A DNA stretch of 64,000 bases, from positions 4,645,915-4,709,914 of the forward strand of contig NW_006499364.1 of NCBI RefSeq assembly GCF_000471905.2. Direction: 5' to 3'. Shown piece after piece: positions 47,429-58,272 of this stretch; position 1 is the stretch's first letter; each line of letters begins with the position of its first letter. The position numbers were made by a program, and so were the translations under genes. Under the pieces are notes generated by a model. It did no database searches, was not told the origin of the DNA, and saw only the letters and a program-made list of their open reading frames with translations. This DNA is from Amborella trichopoda (lineage: Eukaryota; Streptophyta; Magnoliopsida; Amborellales; Amborellaceae).

Positions 47429-47689
47429 GTGTTCATTTCACCATGAAGCCGCTGTGCGTGTTCATTTCACCGTGAAGCTGTCGTGGGTGTTCATCGCATC
47501 ACGTAGCCGCCCTGAGTGTTCACAGCACCACGTAGTCGTCGTGTGTGTTCACAGCACCACGTAGCCGTCATGAGTGTTCACAGTTCCACGTAGTCGCCAT
47601 GAGTGTTCATGTCACCAAGTAGCCACCTTGAGTGTTCGCATTCATGAAGAGCCGCCATGCGTGCTCACCCTCAACCACTGTCGGTGAAC
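47429..47689 (+). repeat. 29-bp minisatellite, 9 units
   Basis: The word GTGTTC (or a one-base variant) begins at 47429, 47458, 47487, 47516, 47545, 47574, 47603, 47632 and 47661, an exact 29-base step every time. A typical unit starts GTGTTCACAGCACCACGTAG. Units differ by substitutions only. Because 29 is not a multiple of three, the array is not protein coding. Confidence 0.9.
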
Positions 47690-48089
47690 TCCTACACGAC
47701 AGACCGCGACACATGCTTGTCGTGATGCTGTGCGTTTTCCCATGTTGCCACCAACCTAGTTGCTTCTGCATCCACTCCTTTTACATGCACCTCCGCGCAT
47801 GCCTTCCCTAGCCAGCCTGTTCGTGTGCGCATCATCAAGGCTCAACCCTCATGGTCTTTTCATCCCCATTGGAGTCATGTTCATGACCTAATCTTTTATC
47901 TCCAGGGAGTCACATTCACCCCATAATCCCCAATGAGTCTACTTCCGTCTACCGTCCCTCACTAGGCCACCTTCACCATCTGAACCCACTACCATAAATG
48001 GTCTCAGCCATTTCATCATCCATAGGTTGATTCCCCAAGAAACCTCATCCACTTCACATCACCCAGTGAGTCCACCCCTCATTAGCGAC

Positions 48090-48730
48090 CCACATACATG
48101 ACAACTCATCATGGTCCAGTTGCATGACCCTAAACTGCAAAACACGTCCTGGCCACCTCATGTTGAACTGCTTCGCACAATGGTCTAGCTATATGACCCT
48201 AAACTAAAGTGCACGTCCTGGCCTCATGATGATAAACCGCTTTGCACAATGGTCCAACTGTATGACCTTAAACTATAGTACACGTCCTGGTTGCATGACA
48301 TTAAACTGCTTAGCCCAGGTCTAAGTGACATGACCTTAGACATGCCTCCATGCACATCCACACCATCGCCATTTCATCCCCAGGCAATCCATCTCCATAA
48401 CCCTTCAAGAATTCGCCACATTTCCTAGTGAGTCATACCCACACTCATGAAACCATGGTAAACCATTCCACCATCCATATTTACTGTCAGTTAGTGGGCC
48501 ACCACTCATCCACCTCTCGTACAAACATAATCCATTATTCACAGATGGTCTCATGCCATCTCCCCCAAAGTGAGTCGAATCACCACCATACTCACCTTAT
48601 GGCCTCTATAGACCATCATCCATATCCATAGCGGTCTAGCTGTATGACCCTAAACTATAGTGCACGTCCTGACCGTATGACATTAAATTGCTTTGCCTAG
48701 GTCCCGGAGGCATGACCTTAAACTCGCCCC
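48090..48730 (+). repeat. 68-bp tandem repeat (two 34-bp halves)
   Basis: GACC(C/T)TAAACT begins at 48126, 48195, 48264 and 48332, then again at 48646 and 48714, a 68-69 base step within each group. Each unit contains two related halves, one reading GTCCAGTTGCATGACCCTAA and the other GTCCTGG..GCATGACATTAA. The region 48335-48625 between the groups is unrelated spacer rich in CCACCATCC words. Confidence 0.8.
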
Positions 48731-49730
48731 CTCAAAAAATGGGCATGGAGTCTGACGTTTTCAAGCTCTTCATATGGGTCTTTGTGGTGCGGTGCTTTAC
48801 CCTACATGCGAGTTCTAGGCATTCTCAAGTTGTTCGAAATGGGGCTGAGGCATAGAGGTATAAAGTGGTCATAGACCCAGCATTGTACCAAGACATACAT
48901 AAAAAAGTTAGAAGCCTAACAAAAAATAATACCCTAAATATAGGCTCTAAATATGGGGAAGATCTCTTGTACTAGGGTTGCTGACCCATTGAAATGCATC
49001 ACCTCCCCACCCATGACCTTAGATAAAGATTGATATGTGAAAACAAGGGCTGCAACACCCCATGTGTACTTCCTGACTCATCGAAGTATTGCAACAAATT
49101 GGAGCAAGCATCAATCCTTCTAATGAGTCGGCGAGTATAGTTGTGCTAAGCACGTAAAGGAGATAAGCACAGATGTATTGCACCAATTACTGCTTGGTGT
49201 GCTTTTTTGGTAGTTGCCTAAACTTCTTCCTCAATGAAGTGTTTAATCTTCATTAGTTTTTTCTCATTAGGTTAATCACCTAGATACTCATATATGAATT
49301 CCTTGTAGTTTTCTAGCCTGGAATGCCATGAGTAAAAATGATGGACGGGCCTGGTCACAAAACCATGAGTAAGAGTGTTCCATAAAATAAAGCCCGGGCA
49401 CGGTGAAAACCCGCAAAGGGCACTGTGAGCAAAAATGGAAAAAGGGTAAACATGGCCGTCAGGTCATGGGCAAAAGAGCCTAATAAATGGAGGTTGGTGA
49501 AAACCATCTCTATAGCACCGCTTCCCCCTCTCCAAGTGAAAATTTCGTCAGGGCAATCAGACCAATAATCAGGTTGATGCATCGGTCACCTCCATAGGCA
49601 GCTTCAGCCGGCATTTCAAGAAAATTCCTAAATAGCAGAATACCATGTTATTGAAACCCAAAAACAAGATCATTCACAGGAAATAAACTGTCAAACCAGG
49701 GCAAGCAAACTTGCTGAGGCTGCAAAAAAT
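48731..49730. other. spacer, nothing recognised
   Basis: A 75-codon minus frame at 49355-49582 has no known features. This may be LTR or untranslated sequence of a large retroelement, judging from the repeats on both sides. Confidence 0.35.
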
Positions 49731-49734
49731 GCTG

Positions 49735-50145
49735 CTCATACGTCCAATAGGGTGTAGACTTTAAAATCATCTCATCATACGTCCAACGGGGTGTAGACAT
49801 TAAAATCATCCCTCAAAATCAATCACAAGGCAAGAAACTGTCAAATCAGGTAAATACTTACCTACAACAACCAGGGAAGTGCCCTTTCAAGGTCGCCTCG
49901 CCAAAATCCCTCCCTGGCTGGACCAGACATTTGGGATAGTCAACAAAATGCACTCGATTGGGCTCAGCCAGATGGGGCCCACAAAGGTACCCTGCTTGTC
50001 AAAGCAAACTTAGTGTAGTAGCAAACAAAGCTGCAAAAAGTCTGACAAGGGTGAAGACTTTAAAATCATCTTGTACGTCTGATAAGGGTGAAGACTCTAA
50101 AAGCATCTTATACGTCCAATAGGGTGTAAACTCTAAAATTAACCC
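49735..50145 (+). repeat. diverged 40-50 bp repeats (ACGTCCAATAGGGTGTAGAC)
   Basis: Units sharing TACGTCCAATAGGGTGTAGA and TTTAAAATCATC occur at about 49738, 49787, 50045, 50083 and 50119. Flanking AAACTGTCAAACCAGG and AAACTGTCAAATCAGG (49687 and 49832) also repeat. No coding is involved. Confidence 0.65.
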
Positions 50146-51740
50146 TTAAATGTCTCTTCTTCCCCCTAAAGTCTCCACGTATGCGTCTACAAGCTTTTAA
50201 GTAAGGGCCCCAATCATCTGAGCACCTTGGTCACCCCTCCGAGAAGCAGCTTTACATGAGTATCCTTTGACGTTCATGTGATCCGGTGACTAGGAAGAAA
50301 ACTAAAATCGAAGGAACAATTTTGTTTCTGAATGTTGCACTTCTCACTTCTCTTGAAGCACAACATTCAGTGGGGAAAGCTATTTGAGGTCATTTTCCAT
50401 CACTTATATCCTCGGTACAAATAAGGAGAGAACAGTTTGTGACCTAGGTCCGCAGGTACCAAAATACGTGTGGACTATGGAAGCCATAGGTCAATAAGCC
50501 CTGATCCAGAAGTGAAATTTTTGACAGTCTCAAAATGCCCCAAGAAGGTTCAAGTTCGTAGCTAAGAGTCTCCTAAAAATACTTGCCAAGTTTTGTCGCA
50601 ATCCGACGAGTTTTAGGCAATGCAGACGTTAAAACAGTTTCAGGAAATTTTGCTTCTACCATGCAGAAAATGGACTTTGAACGATAACACCATTATTGAA
50701 GCATCAAATAGTCTCTAGACCATCGCCATTAGATTCAAAACGTTTAAAAACTCTTGAGCACCAATTTTTGAAGCATTTGGACGCTTTTAGAGTAAGTTAT
50801 TGCCACATCATCCAAAATGCGTAGATCGTACACTATTACGATGCACCCTCGGTGAACCAGTTTCCATTAATGGAAAATGTGGTTCTCAATTTCGGGGGAA
50901 AACTTTACATCGCCATATCTCCCGCATCCCAGGTTGGATCGAGCCCAAATTTTGGGAGCATGTTGATCTCGTCGACCCAGTCGATTTGATATACAGCACA
51001 GATGATAACACTACCCGAGTCGAGAGAAATTGAAGAGAGAAATTTTTCGGAAAAATTTCAAAAGTAGCCGAAAATTTTTAGCAACATGTCCCCTCAATCA
51101 AACGGTCATATCACGACACTCGCGCGCTGGGTCGACCTCAAACCATACCCATTACGAGCACAAGGTCAGAGGCCTCATCCGAGCTGAACCTCACACGTGA
51201 TGGATAGTCAGATTTGACACACGATGAGTCCGAAGTTTCTGCAATTCCGACCACCATTATCTAAACTCCGACCAAAGTTTCCCAATTTGGAAAACGGTTA
51301 TTCGAGTACCAAATCCAGCCGTTCTTTTTGCAAAATAATCGTGGCAACATGTTTGATATGCTACAATGAAGAAACCAACTAAAAACACTAAGAAACGGGC
51401 TGAATCCTAAATCTAAGATCACACGTTTTCTCATGCTTTTGTTGCGTCATGATCATGGCTTGATCCATGGTTCAAAAAGGATATCAAAACGATCATCTTT
51501 CTGAGCTGATCAAGAAAAGAGTAATCTTTTGGCTGGATGAAGACCAGAAGGACCCCGAATGGATCTTGGAAGATCGTGAAGACTGCATGTCCATTACAGG
51601 GACTGATTCGAAATTTCACGAATTATTAGTGTAGGGGAAAAATCATCATTTTACCCCTATTTCTTAATTTTTTTTAATTCATTTAATTGTTAATTTCTAT
51701 CAATTAGGTTAGAAATTGATCATCCATTCATGTTTGGGCC
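50146..51740 (+). other. LTR-like upstream region, no gene
   Basis: A 1.6-kb stretch with mixed composition and no convincing frame. It leads into the TATA and poly(A) signals at 51748-51800 and so may be U3 of a long LTR. The 5' border and a partner copy were not found. Confidence 0.35.
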
Positions 51741-51747
51741 CCACTTC

Positions 51748-51802
51748 TATATAAGGATGTACTCTCTACATGTAAATGAGCCTTCTTTTGATCAATAAAA
51801 AA
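51748..51802 (+). promoter_or_regulatory. TATA box and poly(A) signal, LTR-like
   Basis: CTATATAAGG at 51748-51757 is followed about 40 bases on by ATCAATAAAAAATT, a poly(A)-signal-like word, a spacing typical of the R region of plant LTRs. It would drive transcription rightwards into the pyrimidine tract and minisatellites. Confidence 0.45.
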
Positions 51803-51884
51803 TTATCTTTTGCTTGATTTTTGGGTCACGACTTGGAGAAAGAGAGAGGAGAGAGAAAATTTTGACAGGTACCCTTATGTAACT

Positions 51885-52390
51885 TTCTCTCCTCACTCTC
51901 TTTTTTCTCTCTTCTTTCTCTCTCTTATTTCTCTCTTCGCTTTTTCCTCTTTCATCTTTCTTCCTCTTCTTTCTCTCTCATCTTTCTTTCTCTTCTTTCT
52001 CTCTCATCTTTCTTCCTCTTCTTTCTCTCTCTTCTTTTTCTTTCTTCCTTCTCTCTCTTCTTCCTCTTTATTCTTTCTCTCTTCTTTCTCTCCTCTCTTC
52101 TTTTTCTCTTCTCCCTCTCTCTTCTTTCTCCCTCTTCTTTCTCTCTTCTTTCTTCCTCTTCTCCTCTCTCTTCTTTCTCTCTCTTCTTTATCTCCTTTCT
52201 CTTCTTTCTCTCTTTTTCTTTCCTTTTCTTTCTCCTCTTCCTTTCTTTCTCTCTCCTCCTCTTTCCTTTCTCTCTTCTTATTTCCCTTTCTCTCTTCATC
52301 TTTCCCTTCTTTCTCTTCTCCTTTCCCTTCTCTCTCTTCTTCTTTCCATTCCTTTCTAATATCTCTTTGTCTTTCCCTCTCCACCGGAGC
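51885..52390 (+). repeat. CT-rich low-complexity tract
   Basis: About 500 bases of almost pure C/T built from CTCTCTTCTTTCTCTC-like words. It generates a 292-codon plus frame and long minus frames of Lys/Arg/Glu, which are artefacts of composition. Confidence 0.9.
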
Positions 52391-52510
52391 AGTGATGTGG
52401 GCGTACCCTTTTTGGCGGGCTTCGTCGTGGTCTCTGTGTATTCTCTATCTGTCTCTCTCCTCTCACAGTGGTAGTGATGTAGGCCTACCCTTTTTGGCGG
52501 GCCTCACAGC
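52391..52510 (+). repeat. 69-bp duplication
   Basis: GTACCCTTTTTGGCGGGC-like words, preceded by GTGATGTGGGC or GTGATGTAGGC, occur at about 52405 and 52484, inside CT-rich surroundings, giving two copies of a unit of about 75-80 bases. Confidence 0.6.
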
Positions 52511-52639
52511 CATCCCTATATTCTCTATCTTCTCTCTCTTTTTATTTTCTCTCTCTTTCTTAACGAACGGTAGTCAAGTCGCCATTTGTGTGCCCTTTTC
52601 TCATTTCTCTCTCTTTCTTTTCCTCTTCTCTGTTCACAT

Positions 52640-53130
52640 AAGGCAGCAAGCCACCGTATGTGCTCTCTTTCTCACTCTTTCTTCATAAACAGCAGCAATT
52701 CATTGTCTGTGTTCTCTTCTTCCTTCTTTCTTCACAAACGATAGCAAGTCATCGTCTGTGTTTTCTCCATCCTTCTTTCTTCACAGACGCAGCAAGCCAC
52801 CGACTGTGTTTTCTCCCTCCTCCTTTCTTCACAGACTACAGCAAGCCACCGTCTGCGTCTCCTCTCTCTCTCTTCTCTCTCTTCACAGATGGCAGTAAGC
52901 CACCATTGGTGTTCACTCGCTTTCTCTCTCTCTCTCTCTTCATAGATGTAAGCAAGCCACCGTCTGTGTTCTTTCTCTCTTCTTTCTTCATAGATGGTAG
53001 CAAGCCGCTGTCTGTGGTCTTTCTCTCTTCTTTCTTCAGAGATGGCAGCAAGCCACCGTCTGTGGTTTCTCTCTGTTCTTTCTTCAGGGACGACAGCAAG
53101 CCATCGTCTATATCTTTCCTTACTATTTTT
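52640..53130 (+). repeat. 49-bp minisatellite, about 11 units
   Basis: The core GCAAGCCACCGTCTGTG begins at 52646, 52695, 52744, 52792, 52841, 52895, 52952, 53000, 53047 and 53096, steps of 47-57 bases with a mode of 49. The rest of each unit is CT-rich with TTCTTTCTTCACAGA. The 175-codon frame over it reads a recurring DGSKPPSV peptide, probably because CT-rich DNA lacks stops. Confidence 0.85.
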
Positions 53131-53185
53131 CTCTTTCTCATTTCTCCATCTCTCTTTTCTCTTAATGTTCTTGTTTCTTTTATTT

Positions 53186-53530
53186 GAAGGATCTGGGTGA
53201 AAAACAGACCAGCTTTCTCCCTCTTTATTTTCCTTTTGATCATGCCTATTCTGAAGGACTAGTTTAAAGACATACTAGCCCTTCATCCCTCTTTTCTACC
53301 TTTCTCTTTACTATCTCTCTAAAGGACCAGTTGAAAGACATACTAGCCCTTCGTTTCACTTCTTTTTATTTTCTTTCTGAAGGACTAGTTGAAAGACATA
53401 CTAGCCCTTCGTTCCTCTTTTCTTTCTTCTTAAAAATACATGTTATCTCTGAAGGATCTAGGTTAAAAATAGACCAGCCTTCGTCTCTCTTTGTGTTCTT
53501 CCTCTAAAGAGTTGGGTGAATGACAAACCA
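53186..53530 (+). repeat. irregular 55-72 bp repeat, 6 units
   Basis: GAAGGACTAGTTGAAAGACA and variants begin at about 53186, 53253, 53321, 53379, 53451 and 53506, each followed by TACTAGCCCTTCGT or CCAGCCTTCGTCTC and a CT-rich spacer of variable length. Confidence 0.8.
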
Positions 53531-53639
53531 GCCTTCGTCTCTCTTTTTCTCTCTCTATCTCCTTCTCTTTCTTTCTCTTCTTTCTAATGTCTCTTCTTCA
53601 TCTAAACCTTTTTTTTTTTCTCTTCTTTTTTACTGTAAA

Positions 53640-54051
53640 CTATGTACTAAGAGTCCCGCATTAAGGAGACGTTGTAAGGCTGTCGAATCGACACAAACTC
53701 AATCATATCATTTTCCATTTTTCTTAGTACACACGCATGTGTGCGCACACCCGATGACAAGGTGGGGTTCTCATACCCACTTGTCTATATGCTAATGTAT
53801 GTGTTTGCAAGTAAGAAGAAATAAGCCAAGGGAGACGATTCCAAACCAGGCCACAAGCCTGAGGGGCATTTTACATGATCTAAGAGGACGTCCATGCGAG
53901 TCAGCCCGAGCGTGTCATGGACCCACGTGAGGTAAGTCCCGCCTCACAACCCTATTTCCTCTCTCACCGGTTGGTATTCCTACCCGAGTCTTTCTTAACA
54001 CGGTTCACAAGAGAGAGGTCTCAAGTCCCAGGTCCATCTTGATCCAGATCC
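53640..54051. other. leader-like sequence before a coiled-coil ORF remnant
   Basis: Contains the word CACGTGAGGTAAGTCC (53932-53947), which has the form of a splice donor, but no transcript can be shown. No coding was recognised. Confidence 0.3.
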
Positions 54052-54680
54052 ATGCCACTAAGTCACCCCAACTTGAGGGTGAGATCAAGGCATCTAACCA
54101 GGTGCATGCTCCAAACAAGCCTTGAGGGGCTTCAGGAATGCCCCCTTTCTGACCTCCAAGAGGGGATCGAGTGCATCAAGGCCTGTGTGGCCAACTTGCA
54201 AGTCATGGGTCTGGATGTAGAGACTTTCGACTGGCTGTAAGAACTGCTGCAGAACCTCATGAATTGGGGAGCAGAGGCTCTCTTAACAGAGACTTCAGCA
54301 CGAATGTCTTGCCCAGCGTGCCTAGCTTCCTTGAAGATGAAGCTAGCCACTCAGCAAGCTCTCGTGAGGATTCATGAGGAGAAGAAGCAGTGGCTCACCT
54401 CCCATCAAGCTCGGCTGATAAGGGAAGAGGAGGAGATAAAGTAAGAGATCCAGAGAGTTGTAGACGAGATCATTCTATTATAGACCCGCGTGGCTGACTC
54501 GAGGGGTCGAATGCAGTGTTATCGGGAGGTGATGGCTACAAACTCCTGCCACCTAGGGCAGTTAAGCTCGAACATATCGATGGTGACCGCCTTGTCCTAG
54601 TTGGTCACAACGGAAATCACTCATGGTGAAGAGGAGGCACTAGCTACGCTGAGGAGGGCGCGAGAGTGCTTTTGATGTCG
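54052..54680 (+). pseudogene. coiled-coil coding remnant, probably retroelement-derived
   Basis: Plus-strand coding with strong heptad-like composition: ACLASLKMKLATQQALVRIH, then EEKKQWLTSHQARLI and REEEEIK at 54259-54444, with related coding on either side. The family is not known to me. It lies antisense to the Tat-like gag remnant to its right. Tat-lineage elements are known to carry extra ORFs, sometimes antisense, between pol and the 3' LTR, so it may be such an ORF. It is decayed, with several breaks. Confidence 0.45.
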
Positions 54681-54937
54681 TCTTCTTTCTCCCCTCATTT
54701 TTGTGTATGGGCCCTGATGGCCCACCTAGATTTTGTAACCCCATGTGTATATGAATAAGACAACCATTTTTCTTATTCTTTTGCATTTGATGCATTGAGG
54801 TTTTTTTTTTTTTGAGAGGGTAGTTTTAGAGTCATACCCCCATGACTATAATAAGGCTTAGAGCCCCACCCTTGGGATTGACAGTAGTGCTTGCTTTCAG
54901 GGTTCCACGCTCGCGTAGGGTGAGCCATGAATGGTCC

Positions 54938-57514
54938 TCATGATGGTGCAACGACCCCCCTTGGTGAAGAGGACTTGCCATGGGATGAAGTCTTGCAAGG
55001 TGGGACAAGGGGTTGAGAATCCTGCCCTAACTTGATGGTGAGGAGATACGGAGTTCTGAATTGGTGCACCTGGGTTTTCCCGGTGTGCCCTCCTACTATG
55101 GGCGAACGAGGCTTTAACGCTTGGGGCAGTGTTGTCGCATCTGTGTGGTGAGCTGCATTTGTCCTAGCGTTACTCACTCTTTCGCGGCCGTGGTACACTT
55201 CCCATGGCGCTGAAGCGCGGTCGGTGGAAGACTCGGAGGTACTGGTGATAGGGCTCCGAGCCCACTCCGTCTTAGGGTGAGGGTGGTTACACTCGTAAAG
55301 GGCCCTTCCCCAAAGCGGAGGTTGTTTGTCAATTAAGGTTATCCATCAATCCTGGATGTACCCTTGAAAGACGTCTTGGAACCCCCAGCAGTGGGACAGG
55401 TCGTGACCGCTCCACTGGTGGTAGCGGCACCATGGACCCTGGCTTTTGCTGGCAGCCTGTTCTTATCTCTTAGGAGTGCAGGGCACTATCATCTCGTGCT
55501 ACACTAACATGTCGAAGAGGGCGGGGAGCCAATAAAGCAGGAGCTCGATCGTGGGGACCTCGTCGTCCGGCTCTTCATGGAGTGTAACCATATGACAGGC
55601 TCCATGAGCCTTCTTGAGGTCCTCCAAATTGATTTTCCCTTTTTAGATCAAGGCTTCGAGGTAGTCCTTCAGCTGGAAGCAGTCCTCACGGGGTGCCCCA
55701 ACATCTGGTGGAAGGCACAATAGTTGGGATGGAATGCGTGACCGACTATTTATTAAGAGGGGGGACCACCATGTCCTACTCAATCAGCATTCTCAAAAGG
55801 GTTGTTACTCACGCTTTGTTGAAGCTGTTTGTTGAAGTTGTATTGCTGATTGAGCCTCTGCTTGAACTCTTCAGTTCGCTAGTAGCCTTGGGGCGGAGCC
55901 ACCCTGCTGTAGTCTTGTCTTTGCTGTAGTCTTGTCTTTAGGGCGGCTGTTGCTGCGCCATCCCCTGAATTCGCAATTGCAAGCCTTAGGAGGTGTCCAA
56001 TGTTGGTAGGGGCGCTGTATTGATTGCGGGCTAGGAGGTGGTGGTAACCGTCGCGCTGATTAGATTATTTAACTGACCAGCATGGGGGTTAGTCATGTTG
56101 CCTCGTAGTTGGCCTCCTTCTAAGGTTTGGGCCTGGTCTCTGCCATGATGTTTTAACAGGCTTTCAATTTTGCTGCCGTAGTGACCATTTCGGAGAAGGT
56201 GGTGGGGTTGGAGGCCTCGACGTGCAAGGAGATTTCTCTCCTCATGTTCCTGATGCACGTTTGCATGGCCTCTGCCTTGCTCGTGGGGTTGCTTTGGCAC
56301 ATGGCGAGGTCCCTCCACCTCTGGATGTACTGGCCCACCGATTCGCCCAGGTTTTGGGACATGGTGAGGAGCTCTATGGCATGCATGTCCAGCTCCACTT
56401 CGTAGAAGCGTTTGTAGAAGAGTTGTTTCATCTCCCACCAGGAGTGGACCTAGTTGGGAGGCAAGCAGGCATACCATTTGAATGCAGGCCTGACTAGAGT
56501 CTCCACGAATTGTCAGAGTAATAGCCTGAGGTCCGAGGCTGACTCTTCTTAGGCAGATATGAAGTGGGCTATGTGCTACTGAGGCGAGCTCGTGCCATCA
56601 AAGATTGGCAATCTCCCTTTTTGGTACCCAACAGGGAATGGAACCCGATCGATAGATGGTGGGTAGGGCTTTTTTGTATGAGACTCTACCCCGCGTCCTC
56701 GACACCTATAATTCTTGGATGCCTCTATTGATCATGTTTTATACATCCTCCTGTGTGAACATCAACGGTGTCGCTTGAGGGGCTGTGTTGGGTTGGACCT
56801 CAAAAGAGGGAGGTGGGTCCGGAGACCTTGGTGCTGGAGCCAGAGGGGGAGGCTGAGGTCCTTCCTCCTCCCCGAGTGGCAGTTAAGGGGGAAAGTTGGT
56901 CTCTTGATGAGAGGAGACCATTGGTAGCGCATCTTAGAGCCCTTTGAGTCTGTCCAGGATGTTGTTCAGGACATTCTCAAAGCGCGCCTCAGGGTTTTTG
57001 GGCTCCCCTCCATCTTGGCTTACGGTCATGACCTCGACGAGCTGACCCAAGTTAGGCAACTCAGTGGGGAGAGACCTTGGTCCTCTTCGTGCTCCGATCA
57101 GGGACCCCAGAGAGTAGGGGTTGCACTCACCCTGCCTGAGCACGGGCTTATTTCAGAGCCCGGGTGAGTACAGGCTCCGGGCAGCCTTAAGATCGGGTCG
57201 TTGTTGGGCTTGGCGCTTGAAGGCCTTGGGGCCCTACCTCGTCTGTCAGCTCTTGGGGATGAGGGTCGGGTGAAGTAGGGTTGCCTTCCTTGGCCCCGAC
57301 GATGTTGGAGTGGACAACATTGTTGTCTTCGGGCTCGTCCATGTCCCGTAGGCGGTGGAACCGATTTTAGCTGGGTAGATCTTTTGCTATAGAAGATCTC
57401 ACCTTTCGTTGGAGGAGGGGAACCTCCATTCCCCTTACCTACTTGAGCCACAGGCTCCGGTAGACCTTCCTCCAGAATCGGAAGCGGGTCCAGTCCCCCT
57501 CCTGGCAAGCCCAT
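54938..57514 (-). mobile_element. Tat-like gypsy remnant, gag only
   Basis: Minus-strand gag coding runs from about 57514 down to 54938. The core carries FYEVELDMHAIELLTMSQNL and GESVGQYIQRWRDLAMCQSN at 56153-56431, and a Cys/His segment (CRYHQWSGHDLSHCW) lies near 55360-55410. No protease, RT or integrase follows on this strand; instead the sequence changes to the plus-strand coiled-coil block. It abuts the next Tat-like element at 57514-57516. It is a broken fossil with perhaps ten or more breaks. Confidence 0.65.
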
Positions 57515-58272
57515 TCTACTGATGCACGGGCAGAGTCGATGAGCTTGGGTAAAGTGAAATACCTAAGAACAAGAGGCTTCTCAAGAGGCAATGGTGGTTG
57601 AAGCCATCGGCATGCGGGATGGAGTGGTTGGTAGTCGTTGATGGTGCCTTTTCTTCTTGGATCTCATGCCAAAGGCCGACTTGTGCGCGCATGGAGTGAG
57701 AAGTGGAGAGGATGGTGCTCGAAGGGAACTTCTTCGAGTACCACGTGGTAGACGGCATTGGAGCAGTGGGCGTTGCAACAAACGTCCATCCCTCTTTGCA
57801 GCCAGCAATAACGGGAATATTGTCTGACAATGCGTGTTCAGCTAAGTGGTCAGTAATGGCTTGTCCTTTGACCGATTTTTGAGTGACATACTTGATCGCG
57901 AACTTACTCAATAACATTGTCCACTTTGCCAAACGTCCATTGAGGTCTGGTCTCTCCAATAAGTACTTGAGTGGGTCAATTTTTTAAATGAGCTTGGCTG
58001 AATGAGATAAGACATTGTCTTAGTTTCTGCATGGCCCACACAAGTGTTAAGCAGTGTTTCTCCACATCTGTGTATCTTGTCTCATAGTCGACCATGGTTT
58101 TGCTGATATAGTAGATCGTTTGATCTTTTCCATGGTCGTTATATTATCCTAATATTACCCCCATGGTCTTGTCTTTCACTGACATGTATAAGAACAAGGG
58201 TTTATCTAGACTAGGAGGACTAAGGATGGGAGGTTTGGTGAGGTACTCCTTGATTTGATCGAATGCTTCTTG

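Noticed and set aside
47429-47689. CRISPR array
   Set aside because: The 29-base units are contiguous without spacers, and the window is plant nuclear DNA.
51810-52688. 292-codon plus-strand ORF
   Set aside because: It is made of CT-repeat translation (Ser/Leu/Phe only) with no domain, and CT-rich DNA lacks stop codons. The minus-strand Lys/Arg/Glu frames over it are the same artefact.
52660-53187. 175-codon ORF with recurring DGSKPPSV peptide
   Set aside because: The repeat step is mostly 49 bases, not a multiple of three, and frame openness follows from the CT-rich spacer. It is best seen as a minisatellite.
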